From: Clostridia bacterium
GTDB lineage: Bacteria > Bacillota > Clostridia > Oscillospirales > CAG-272
Direction: 5' to 3'
Assembly: GCA_017958845.1 (NCBI GenBank)
Contig: JAGDBW010000081.1
Location: 1-5,325, forward strand
Length of the DNA: 5,325 bases
Position 1 is the stretch's first letter, and each line of letters starts with the position of its first letter. The position numbers and the translations under genes were made by a program. Positions 1-5,289 of the stretch are shown here, piece after piece. Under the pieces are notes generated by a model. That model searched no databases. It was not told the origin of the DNA and saw nothing but the letters and a program-made list of their open reading frames with translations.

Positions 1-101
1 CGGGCGGGCGGGAGCTGTGCGGTGCGAGCGGACAGGACGACCGCCGCCGCCACGAGAAACGGACAGAGACGGGCGGCCGGATGAAAGTGGGATCGTTTCA
101 T
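1..101 (-). CDS. Partial exported protein, N-terminal signal peptide only (runs off left edge)
   Basis: The reading frame starts at the ATG at 101-99 and stays open to the window edge, giving 33 codons. The translation begins MKRSHFHPAARL and continues into a hydrophobic stretch, CPFLVAAAVVLSA, then RTAQLPPA. This is the layout of a Sec signal peptide: a basic n-region, a hydrophobic core of about 13 residues, and a small-residue cleavage region, perhaps after A-R-T-A. There is no lipobox cysteine in the visible part. A Shine-Dalgarno sequence, GAAAGGA at 115-109, sits 7 bases before the ATG. Codons are G+C-rich at the third position, like the other genes here and unlike the A-rich DNA just upstream. 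The function is unknown because only the export signal is visible. Competing + strand frames over the same bases lack a ribosome binding site. I consider this a probable but unproven gene. Confidence 0.6.
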   Translation of the reverse strand, partial: MKRSHFHPAARLCPFLVAAAVVLSARTAQLPPA

Positions 102-179
102 ATTTCATTCCTTTCTGTTGCTTTGTTTACTGTCGGCAGATTTGCCCGTTTTTATGTCAAGAAAAAAGTAGCAGCCGCC

Positions 180-225
180 CAAAAACCGCCCCAAAGCCGC
201 CCGAGAATCCAACAAAAACCGCCCC
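180..225. repeat. 13-bp direct repeat with clustered G-runs on the minus strand
   Basis: CAAAAACCGCCCC occurs at 180-192 and again at 213-225, offset by 33 bases. Similar CCGCCC blocks lie at 175-180 and 197-202. On the minus strand this gives several runs of three to five G separated by T-rich loops, within the leader of the left-edge gene. Three runs are close together and the fourth is about 20 bases away, so a G-quadruplex is possible but not canonical. No known element is recognised. Confidence 0.45.
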
Positions 226-236
226 CAAAACCAACG

Positions 237-278
237 AAAAAAGAAAAAGAGCCGACGACCCCGTCCGGGGCCGGCGGC
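237..278 (-). terminator. Intrinsic terminator without an obvious upstream gene
   Basis: On the minus strand, 278-267 pairs with 262-251 as a 12-bp stem with one mismatch and one G-U pair, closed by a GGAC loop (266-263). It is followed at once by a U-tract, UCUUUUUCUUUUUU (250-237). This is a textbook Rho-independent terminator reading left. It lies about 290 bases beyond the terminator that already closes the operon, and 136 bases before the left-edge start codon, so it is either the end of a small RNA or an attenuator in a leader. Confidence 0.75.
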
Positions 279-304
279 CTTTCGGCCGATCGGGCGCGAT
301 CCGG
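275..304 (-). other. Two overlapping hairpins upstream of the terminator
   Basis: On the minus strand, 304-297 pairs with 292-286 as a 7-bp stem with one bulged base and a 4-base loop. Next to it, 288-284 pairs with 279-275 as CGGCC-GAAA-GGCCG, a stem capped by a GNRA tetraloop. The second hairpin shares 286-288 with the first stem and 275-278 with the terminator stem, so it competes partly with both. No riboswitch, T-box or known RNA family is recognised. Confidence 0.5.
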
Positions 305-318
305 TCAAGAGCGCTGTT

Positions 319-420
319 AAAAACGAAAAACGAAAAGAAACAACGCAGCCGCAAAGACAAAACAGACACAAAGACGACAAAAGCAAAAAGCAGCAACAAA
401 AAAGAAGAAAAAGACGCGGA
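319..420. other. T-free low-complexity tract (102 bases without T on +)
   Basis: From 319 to 420 the + strand contains no T at all, only A, C and G, with A dominating in motifs such as GACAA, GCAAAAAG and AAGAAGAAA. The minus strand therefore lacks A completely. Read as protein on + it is Lys/Thr/Asn-rich; read on minus it is Phe/Leu/Cys/Val-rich. Neither has a ribosome binding site or host-like codons. Its role is unknown. Confidence 0.7.
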
Positions 421-567
421 TCAAAGCAGATGTAAAGATACAACGAAAGATAAATAAAAGATAAAAACAGGAGATTATTTATTGTGAGGGTATTTGAGCA
501 AATAAGATAGAGAAAAAAGAAGTCTAAAAAGCAGATACAAAAAACAAGGCCGCCCGCCCCGCGTCCC

Positions 568-596
568 AAAAAGAAAAAGCCGCCCGATCGGGCGGC
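568..596 (-). terminator. Terminator of the parvulin-lipoprotein operon
   Basis: An 18-bp perfect palindrome, GCCGCCCGATCGGGCGGC (579-596), is followed on the minus strand by UUUUUCUUUUU (578-568). It begins 15 bases after the TGA at 614-612. This position and structure mark a strong intrinsic terminator for the minus-strand operon. Confidence 0.9.
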
Positions 597-611
597 AGGG
601 AGGGCGCGGCG

Positions 612-1319
612 TCATCCCTCGCAAGAAAACGAGCGCAGGAGCTCCTCGGTGCGGCAGACGACCTCGAGCCCGGCGTCGCGCTTGGCGCACAGGACGATCT
701 GCACGAGCGACAGGGGCATCGGCTCGGGACGAAAGACCGAAAACGTCTCGCAGTCGTACCGGGAGAGCGTCAGCAAAAACAGCTCTTTTTCTCCCTCCAC
801 GCGATGAGAGAGGACAAAGCCGCCCGCGGCGGCGGCCGGCGCGAGGTCGCGCATCACGTCGGCGGTACAGGCGGGCGAGACCGAAAACAGCGGCACGGAG
901 TAGCCGAGCAGCCACACACGCTCCTCCGGCTGCTCCCGCAGACACAAAGAAGGCAAAAAGTCGGGCGTCGCCGCGCGCAGCACGCCCCACAGATACACCA
1001 GGGTATAGAGCAGACCGTGCAGACTGACCGCGACGTATCCGCCCGGGCGACTCGTCGGCTTTGTCGGCGGGCAGTCGGTCTCGCCCGACAGCACGCGCAG
1101 GCACAGATCCAGCAGACGGTCCATCGCGTAGGGCTGTTTTTTAAACCGATAGCGATCCCAGATGAGCGCGTCCGGCAGCAGCGGTCCGCGCGCACTTCGG
1201 TGATCCGGCGCGGCTTTGTTCCGCTCCGCTTGTTTTTCGTCGGTCATGTCGTGTTCGTCTTCTCCCGTTTTGTCGTCAGATCTTCCGGGTTTCAAAGAGC
1301 AGTCTCCGTCCGGCGTCAC
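612..1319 (-). CDS. Unrecognised 235-residue protein, second gene of the lipoprotein operon
   Basis: The start is taken as the GTG at 1319-1317, which overlaps the TGA of the upstream gene as GTGA. This is the usual sign of translational coupling; no strong Shine-Dalgarno is seen. An in-frame ATG at 1247 (residue 25, MTDEKQ) is a possible alternative. The first 45 or so residues are charged and look unstructured. Residues 60-235 look like a folded domain, with a hydrophobic helix at about 95-116 that may be buried or membrane-associated; there is no signal peptide. Seven cysteines are spread over the protein (7, 73, 83, 126, 151, 190, 211), with others near the C-terminus (222, 233), but they form no CxxC pair. 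I recognise no family or catalytic motif. Being coupled to a parvulin-like lipoprotein suggests a linked role, but that is inference. A terminator follows directly. Confidence 0.75.
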   Translation of the reverse strand: MTPDGDCSLKPGRSDDKTGEDEHDMTDEKQAERNKAAPDHRSARGPLLPDALIWDRYRFKKQPYAMDRLLDLCLRVLSGETDCPPTKPTSRPGGYVAVSLHGLLYTLVYLWGVLRAATPDFLPSLCLREQPEERVWLLGYSVPLFSVSPACTADVMRDLAPAAAAGGFVLSHRVEGEKELFLLTLSRYDCETFSVFRPEPMPLSLVQIVLCAKRDAGLEVVCRTEELLRSFSCEG

Positions 1320-2362
1320 GGCGCGCCCGCCGGCCTCTCCGACCAGACGACGGCGAGCGAGGCGGCCAGACGGTCGAGTTCGCGGTAGACCTCGTCCTGT
1401 GCCAAAAGCGCCCGCAGCACCGCATAGTCGCGCTCAAACGTCTCCGCGTCCTTCGGCAGAGCGACCAGGATACAGTAGGCGTCCTGTGTCTCGATCACGG
1501 GCGAGACGTCCCAGGGGGACATGCCCGGGAGGATTTCGCCGAGTGCGGCGTAGCCGTCGCGCAGGGTGGCGGCGGTGACGTAGTAGCCGGCGCGCCGGTC
1601 GGCCGGATCTTCGGAGGGATTAAAGGACACGGAGAGCAGCCGCAGGAGTTGTTCGTGCGTGTCGGCCGTCGAGAGGGCCGGGTACACCTCCTCGGTCATA
1701 TAGCGCAGCAGCCGCTCGTTCATCTCATCCGAATAGGTCTTTTCGGTCCGCACCCAGGAGAAGTGCAGGCACGACGCCCCGGCGGCAAAGTCGCGTACCG
1801 CCGCCCGCCTCTCGTCGCTCTCGTCGGCCTCGGCCTCGGCCGTCGCCCGCTCGACCAGCAGCTCCCGGCACACGGTGGCGCGCGCCATCAGCCGCGCCGC
1901 TTCGTAGGTCATCCCCCGGCGGCCGATCTCTTCCAGATAGGCAAAGACGGAGCCGCACCCCTCGATCGTCACGCCGTCCACGACCCCGCCGTAGATATCC
2001 GTCTCGATCAGTCGGTCGGCCAGGCGGTCCGTCCTTTGGTCAAAGGGGTCGCCGCCCAGATCGCGCAAAAGCGAAAGGGCCGCGTACATCCGCGCGATCT
2101 CCCGCTCGGTCTCGGCCAGGGCTGTCGCCGGGTCGTCCGGGCTCGCCGCCAGCGCCGCGTCAAAGAGGCCTCGCGCGAGGTCGTACGGCACCTCCCAGCC
2201 GTCCACCGTCGCCACCGTGCGGGCGAGGGGAGAGACGGCCGGCTCGTCGTCTTTTGCCGAACAGGCGGAGAGAGACAGGCACACAGACACCAAAAAAACC
2301 GCCGCCAGACCTCGCGCGAGGCCGCGGAGCGCCGTTTTGGTGCGGGATCGTTGCGTGGACAT
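1316..2362 (-). CDS. Parvulin-like (PrsA/SurA-type) peptidyl-prolyl isomerase lipoprotein, divergent
   Basis: A predicted 348-residue lipoprotein. The start at 2362 is chosen because AAAGGAG lies 10 bases upstream and the N-terminus is then a proper lipoprotein signal: basic residues 5-17, hydrophobic core 19-31 and lipobox LSAC with Cys34. An upstream in-frame start at 2485 would bury this signal and lie beyond the promoter. Residues about 49-72 (TVATVDGWEVPYDLARGLFDA) resemble the opening of the SurA/PrsA N-terminal domain, followed by a long helical region to about 195. Residues about 197-303 fit a parvulin fold: CLHFSWV in place of the ARHILV strand, a helix, GYYVTAATLRDGYAAL, then EILPGMSPWDVSPVIETQDAYCILVAL, matching the L-x-G-x-x-S-x-P-V-x-T-x-x-G-Y-H-I-I end. 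His200 is kept, while the later Gly-Tyr-His is Ala-Tyr-Cys, so activity is uncertain. The likely role is folding of exported proteins at the outer face of the membrane. Confidence 0.75.
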   Translation of the reverse strand: MSTQRSRTKTALRGLARGLAAVFLVSVCLSLSACSAKDDEPAVSPLARTVATVDGWEVPYDLARGLFDAALAASPDDPATALAETEREIARMYAALSLLRDLGGDPFDQRTDRLADRLIETDIYGGVVDGVTIEGCGSVFAYLEEIGRRGMTYEAARLMARATVCRELLVERATAEAEADESDERRAAVRDFAAGASCLHFSWVRTEKTYSDEMNERLLRYMTEEVYPALSTADTHEQLLRLLSVSFNPSEDPADRRAGYYVTAATLRDGYAALGEILPGMSPWDVSPVIETQDAYCILVALPKDAETFERDYAVLRALLAQDEVYRELDRLAASLAVVWSERPAGAP

Positions 2363-2419
2363 CCGAAAAAGTCTCCTTTGGTCGGCGCCCGCCGGCGGGC
2401 GCCGTATCGTATCGGATAC

Positions 2420-2428
2420 AGTATACCA
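2420..2428 (-). promoter_or_regulatory. Extended -10 promoter for the parvulin-lipoprotein operon
   Basis: On the minus strand, TGGTATACT (2428-2420) is an extended -10 with the hexamer TATACT, five of six matching TATAAT. The expected -35 place (about 2448-2443) reads ACAAAA, a poor match. An extended -10 without a -35 suggests an activated promoter. The start site would be near 2413, giving a leader of about 50 bases. A GTATC-G-GATAC inverted repeat (2409-2419) sits at the predicted start site and could be an operator. Confidence 0.6.
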
Positions 2429-2435
2429 ACCGTTC

Positions 2436-2452
2436 GTGAACATTTTGTGAAC
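2436..2452 (-). promoter_or_regulatory. Tandem 11-bp-spaced direct repeat, candidate OmpR/PhoB-type regulator box
   Basis: On the minus strand GTTCAC occurs at 2452-2447 and at 2441-2436, exactly 11 bases apart, reading TTCACA-AAATG-TTCACG. Tandem hexamers with five-base spacers are the DNA signature of PhoB/PhoP/OmpR-family response regulators. The box ends 10 bases before the -10 hexamer and covers the missing -35, as in PhoB-activated promoters. The identity of the regulator is not known. Confidence 0.5.
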
Positions 2453-2490
2453 GATCGCCGCCCCCCGCGGCACAAAAAACGCCAAAGACC

Positions 2491-2519
2491 TTTACTTTCC
2501 CGCCCGCCGCCTGTATAAT
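2491..2519 (+). promoter_or_regulatory. hprK promoter
   Basis: TTTACT (2491-2496) and a perfect TATAAT (2514-2519) are separated by 17 bases. The start site is expected near 2526, which leaves a leader of about 43 bases before the ATG at 2569. The ribosome binding site GGAGG (2559-2563) stands 5 bases before the start. Confidence 0.8.
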
Positions 2520-2568
2520 AAAAAAGGAAACCGTCACCCACAACAAACCATCCGCAGCGGAGGCGCCC

Positions 2569-3501
2569 ATGGCCGAAAAATACACCGTCTCACTCCAAAA
2601 GATCGCCGAAGAACTCAACGTCGAACCGATCTATCTCCCCCGCGCCGCCGACGAGATCCTCGTCGACTGCGAAAACGTCAACCGCCCCGGCCTGCCGCTG
2701 GCGGGCTTTTACGATCACTACGACCCGGCGCGCATCCAGATCATCGGGCGGGTCGAGTTTTTGTACCTGAGCCAGCTGCCGCCCGAGGCGCGCGCGCACA
2801 GTCTGGAGGTGTTCTTTGCCTCCCGGCCGGTCGCGGTCATCGTCACCCGCAGCCAGGACATCGGGGCCGACAGTCTGGCGCTCGCCCGGCGCTATGAGGT
2901 GCCCGTGCTGCGCACCGCCGACAACACCAGCAGCTTTACCGCCGCCCTGATCGCCTATCTCAACGTCTGCCTCGCTCCGCGCATCACCCGCCACGGCGTG
3001 CTGGTGGAGGTCTACGGCGAGGGCGTGCTGCTGCTCGGCGAGAGCGGAGTCGGAAAGAGCGAAGCCGCCATCGAACTGGTCAAACGCGGTCACCGGCTGA
3101 TCGCCGACGACGCGGTGCAGATCAAACGCGTCTCCGCCAAGACCCTGGTCGGCGAGGCGCCGGACATCATCCGGCACTACGTCGAGCTGCGCGGCATCGG
3201 CGTGGTGGACGTGCGCCGCATCTTCGGTATGGGCGCGGTCAAGCAGTCGGAAAAGATCGACCTGGTCATCAACCTCGAACAGTGGGAGGAGGGAAAGATG
3301 TACGACCGCCTGGGTCTGGACGAGCAGCGCACCGAGATTTTGGGCATTTCCGTCCCCTCCATCGTCATCCCCGTGCGGCCGGGGCGCAACCTCGCCGTCA
3401 TCATCGAGATCGCCGCCATGAACAACCGCCTCAAAAAGATGGGCTACAACACACCCAAAGAGTTTTCGCAGCGGCTGATGGACTCCATGAAAAAAGAATA
3501 G
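2569..3501 (+). CDS. hprK: HPr kinase/phosphorylase
   Basis: HprK/P is a cytoplasmic hexameric enzyme. It phosphorylates HPr of the phosphotransferase system on Ser46 using ATP or pyrophosphate, and it also removes that phosphate by phosphorolysis. HPr(Ser-P) is the co-effector of CcpA in carbon catabolite repression. The 310 residues match the usual family length. Residues 1-130 form the N-terminal domain. Then come ITRHGVL with the conserved His142, the Walker A loop GESGVGKS (157-164), RLIADDAV with Asp180-Asp181, the family signature ELRGIGVVDVRRIFG (206-220), and the C-terminal PVRPGRNLAVIIEIAAMN (268-285) with RLKKMGYN. All key residues appear present, so the enzyme should be active. 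The start is fixed by GGAGG 5 bases upstream. It has its own promoter and none of the usual murB, rapZ, whiA or lgt neighbours follows. Confidence 0.97.
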   Translation: MAEKYTVSLQKIAEELNVEPIYLPRAADEILVDCENVNRPGLPLAGFYDHYDPARIQIIGRVEFLYLSQLPPEARAHSLEVFFASRPVAVIVTRSQDIGADSLALARRYEVPVLRTADNTSSFTAALIAYLNVCLAPRITRHGVLVEVYGEGVLLLGESGVGKSEAAIELVKRGHRLIADDAVQIKRVSAKTLVGEAPDIIRHYVELRGIGVVDVRRIFGMGAVKQSEKIDLVINLEQWEEGKMYDRLGLDEQRTEILGISVPSIVIPVRPGRNLAVIIEIAAMNNRLKKMGYNTPKEFSQRLMDSMKKE

Positions 3502-3508
3502 AACGACA

Positions 3509-3566
3509 CGCCGCACCCCGCATCCGATCGTTTTCTGCGGCGCTCTCCCTCCCGTTTTTCCGGGAG
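3509..3566 (+). other. Two hairpins between hprK and the BMP gene
   Basis: CGCCGCA (3509-3515) pairs with TGCGGCG (3536-3542) across a 20-base loop, and CTCCCG (3549-3554) pairs with CGGGAG (3561-3566) around TTTTTC. Neither is followed by a U-tract, so I do not call a terminator. They may slow transcription or protect the 3' end of the hprK message. No clear promoter for the next gene is visible between here and 3622, so read-through from hprK is possible. Confidence 0.4.
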
Positions 3567-3621
3567 ACCGCGAGAAATGTCCTTCATGTTCAAAAACCAA
3601 AAACCTTATGGAGGAAATGTT

Positions 3622-4974
3622 ATGAAAAAGATTTTGTCCCTCTTGCTTGTCGTTGTCATGTGTCTGGGTGTTGTCTCCATGGCCGCCTGTGACGCCGTTG
3701 TCCAAAAAACAGACGAACCCGAAACGACCGAATTGTCCGCGACCGCCGAACCCGAAACGACCGAACCCGAACTCCCCGCCACCGAACCCGAAACGACCGA
3801 ACCAGAACCCTCAACCACCGAACCCGAAATCCCCACGATGGATGTGGACATCCCTTCGGATATCAAGGTCGGTCTGATCTGTCTCCATGACGAAAACGAC
3901 CCGTACGACAGCAGCTTTATCAGGACTCTGCTGCTCACCAAAGCGATGCTCGGCCTCCTCGACGAGCAGGTCATGATCCGCACCGGCGTCGGTGAGAATT
4001 CCGACTGCTACACCACCGCCGTTGAGCTGGCCGACGCCGGCTGCGACATCGTGTTCGCCGACTCCTTCGGCCACGAGCCCTACATGATCGCCGCCGCCAA
4101 AGCACGTCCCAACACCCAGTTCTGCCACGTCAGCGGGACGCGAGCCCATACCGAAGGCGTCGCCAATTATCACAACGCTTACCCCGCCATCTACGAAGGT
4201 CGTTATCTGACCGGCGTCGTCGCCGGGTACAAACTCAACCAGATGATCGCCGACGGTGAGATCACCGCCGAGCAGGCCGTGGTCGGCTACGTCGGCGCTT
4301 TCGCCTACGCCGAAGTTCTCTCCGGTTTGACCGCTTTCTATCTCGGCATCCGCTCGGTCTGCCCCTCCGCCACCATGAAGGTCCGCTTCACCGGTTCCTG
4401 GTATGATCCGAGCAGCGAGCAGCAGGTCGCCCGCGCTCTGATCGAGAACGATCACTGCGTCCTGCTCTCCCAGCACACCGAGTGTTTGACGGTCCCGGCC
4501 GTGTGCGAGAGCCTGGGCGTACCCAACGTCGCCTATAACGTCAACACCGTCGCCGTCTGCCCCGACACCTTTCTCGTCGCCTCCGTCGCCAACTGGGCGG
4601 CGTACTACCTCTATTGCATCCTGTCGGTCGTTGAGGGGGAGGAGATCGTCACCGACTGGTGCGGCGGCATAGCCGACGGGGCCGTCATGATCACCGACCT
4701 CAACGAAAGCCTGCTCCCCGCCGGCACCGCCGAGGCCGTCGCGGCTGTCGGGGCCCGGCTGATCGACGGCTCGCTGCACGTCTTTGACACCTCTGCCTTC
4801 ACCGTGAACGGCAGCGCCGTCACCACCTATCTGGCCGACGTGGACGATGACGGCACCTTTACCAGCGAAACCGAGGTCATCTCGGACGGCTGCTTCCACG
4901 AATCCGTCTACCGCTCCGCTCCCTACTTCGATCTTGACATTGACGGCATCGAGTATCTGAATCGCGCTTATTGA
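3622..4974 (+). CDS. BMP/PnrA-family substrate-binding lipoprotein
   Basis: A 450-residue extracellular solute-binding lipoprotein of the basic-membrane-protein family, whose known members bind nucleosides for ABC importers. The start at 3622 is set by GGAGG (3610-3614), 7 bases upstream; the in-frame ATG at 3577 would bury the signal peptide. Residues 1-22 are a lipoprotein signal with lipobox MAAC and Cys23. Residues 29-72 are a Pro/Glu/Thr spacer with repeated PETTEPE units. The binding fold runs from about 81: KVGLICLHD; AGCDIVFADSFGHEPYMIAAA (139-159); then YEGRYLTGVVAGYK (191-204), typical of the family; VVGYVGAFAYAEVLSGLTAF (220-239); TGSWYDP (257-263); and VPNVAYNVN (300-308). The end, VFDTSAFTVNG to SAPYFDLDIDGIEYLN, is of the clostridial type. 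Twelve cysteines in the mature domain are unusual for an exported protein. No ATPase or permease gene follows, only a terminator. The ligand is unknown. Confidence 0.88.
   Translation: MKKILSLLLVVVMCLGVVSMAACDAVVQKTDEPETTELSATAEPETTEPELPATEPETTEPEPSTTEPEIPTMDVDIPSDIKVGLICLHDENDPYDSSFIRTLLLTKAMLGLLDEQVMIRTGVGENSDCYTTAVELADAGCDIVFADSFGHEPYMIAAAKARPNTQFCHVSGTRAHTEGVANYHNAYPAIYEGRYLTGVVAGYKLNQMIADGEITAEQAVVGYVGAFAYAEVLSGLTAFYLGIRSVCPSATMKVRFTGSWYDPSSEQQVARALIENDHCVLLSQHTECLTVPAVCESLGVPNVAYNVNTVAVCPDTFLVASVANWAAYYLYCILSVVEGEEIVTDWCGGIADGAVMITDLNESLLPAGTAEAVAAVGARLIDGSLHVFDTSAFTVNGSAVTTYLADVDDDGTFTSETEVISDGCFHESVYRSAPYFDLDIDGIEYLNRAY
3715..3831 (+). repeat. In-frame 18-bp repeats encoding the PETTEPE spacer
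   Basis: GAACCCGAAACGACCGAA occurs exactly at 3715-3732, 3748-3765 and 3784-3801, with a partial fourth copy from 3820. Offsets are 33, 36 and 36 bases, all multiples of three. They encode the Glu-Pro-Glu-Thr-Thr-Glu spacer between the lipid anchor and the binding domain. Such tracts can expand or shrink by slippage, changing the reach of the domain from the membrane. Confidence 0.85.
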
Positions 4975-4986
4975 TCCCGTATCCCG

Positions 4987-5012
4987 AAAGGCGGAGCACC
5001 GGCTCCGCCTTT
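4987..5012 (+). terminator. Terminator after the BMP gene
   Basis: AAAGGCGGAGC (4987-4997) pairs perfectly with GCTCCGCCTTT (5002-5012) around the loop ACCG. It starts 13 bases after the TGA at 4972-4974. The stem is strong, but the U-run is only three bases before C, so termination may be less than complete. It ends the BMP transcript. Confidence 0.8.
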
Positions 5013-5260
5013 CTCCGTCGGGAGGACCTGCTTTCTTCCGACACCTCGTCCGCTCCGTCCGGCCGCGTGTCGTCCGCCTCTCTTCCGCGCCCGCTCCCGC
5101 GACCCGGGCGCCGCCCCCGGCAGAGCGGTCCGCGGCCGTTGAGATATATGGAAAAACGAACAAAAACGGTCGCTTTTTGTTGACCGGTCGCCCGATTTTG
5201 CTGTGCAATATCGCCAAAAATAAAAATATCATTCTGTGCAACTCGTAGCAAAAAGCCCAC
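5013..5260. other. Non-coding region: C/T-rich block, then AT-rich upstream DNA
   Basis: From 5013 to about 5140 the + strand is C/G-rich and poor in A, with CGTCCG-type low complexity. From 5140 to 5260 it turns AT-rich, including CCAAAAATAAAAATATC (5214-5230) ahead of the promoter at 5261. Open frames here have no ribosome binding site and no recognisable protein. An inverted repeat, AACAAAAA (5159-5166) with TTTTTGTT (5174-5181), is present but weak. Confidence 0.55.
5201..5241 (+). repeat. Direct repeat CTGTGCAA upstream of the right-edge promoter
   Basis: CTGTGCAA occurs at 5201-5208 and 5234-5241, 33 bases apart, or about three helical turns. The nearer copy ends 19 bases before the -35 hexamer. 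Two same-face sites at this place could bind an activator, but no known regulator motif is matched. Confidence 0.35.
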
Positions 5261-5289
5261 TTGATTTTTTTGTCGAAGCATGATAGAAT
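5261..5289 (+). promoter_or_regulatory. Strong promoter reading off the right edge
   Basis: TTGATT (5261-5266) and TAGAAT (5284-5289) are separated by 17 bases, and TGA before the -10 makes it an extended -10. The start site should be near 5296. The gene it drives lies beyond the window; no start codon with a ribosome binding site is seen by 5325. Confidence 0.8.

Larger units (their letters stand above)
102..611. other. Non-coding, strand-asymmetric intergenic region
   Basis: About 510 bases separate the minus-strand operon from the next minus-strand gene. The + strand is extremely A-rich and T-poor through most of it, so the minus strand reads as U/G/C-rich RNA. Open frames exist on both strands, but they encode Lys/Arg/Thr or Phe/Leu/Cys low-complexity sequence without ribosome binding sites, so I call none of them. 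It contains the operon terminator (568-596), a T-free tract (319-420), a hairpin cluster with a second minus-strand terminator (237-304) and a C/G-rich direct repeat (180-225). A perfect TTGACA hexamer lies on the minus strand at 160-155, but no -10 is found at usual spacing, so the promoter of the left-edge gene is not settled. Confidence 0.6.

Noticed and set aside
155..160. Perfect TTGACA on the minus strand as a -35 for the left-edge gene
   Set aside because: No -10-like hexamer at 16-19 bases downstream. The nearest AT-rich hexamer is about 24 bases away, so a promoter is not called.
17..457. + strand open frame of 146 codons (and a 79-codon frame from 81)
   Set aside because: Lys/Arg/Thr/Pro low-complexity sequence produced by the T-poor tract, with no ribosome binding site. 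Its start overlaps a better-supported minus-strand start with a Shine-Dalgarno and signal peptide.
477..509. Tiny + strand frame (GTG start after AGGAG) of about 8 codons
   Set aside because: Too short to judge, with no downstream gene on that strand for it to act as a leader peptide.
105..569. Minus-strand open frame of 154 codons, very rich in Phe, Leu and Cys
   Set aside because: Translation of the A-free, T-rich strand. It runs through the operon terminator's U-tract and the second terminator, and has no ribosome binding site.
2363..2485. Upstream start at 2485 for the parvulin lipoprotein
   Set aside because: It would begin upstream of the -10 and start site and bury the lipoprotein signal; the ATG at 2362 has AAAGGAG before it.
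1649..2518. 289-codon + strand frame opposite the parvulin lipoprotein
   Set aside because: Arg/His-rich shadow without a ribosome binding site. The minus frame has a lipobox, Shine-Dalgarno, promoter and terminator.
3509..3566. Rho-independent terminator after hprK
   Set aside because: Hairpins are present but no U-tract follows either of them.
2590..3705. 371-codon minus-strand frame opposite hprK
   Set aside because: An antisense frame kept open by high G+C codon use; His/Asp/Gln-rich and resembling no protein, while hprK on + is certain.
5159..5191. Minus-strand terminator (CGGTC...GACCG then TTTTTG)
   Set aside because: Only five base pairs with a 10-base loop, and no minus-strand gene lies upstream for it to end.
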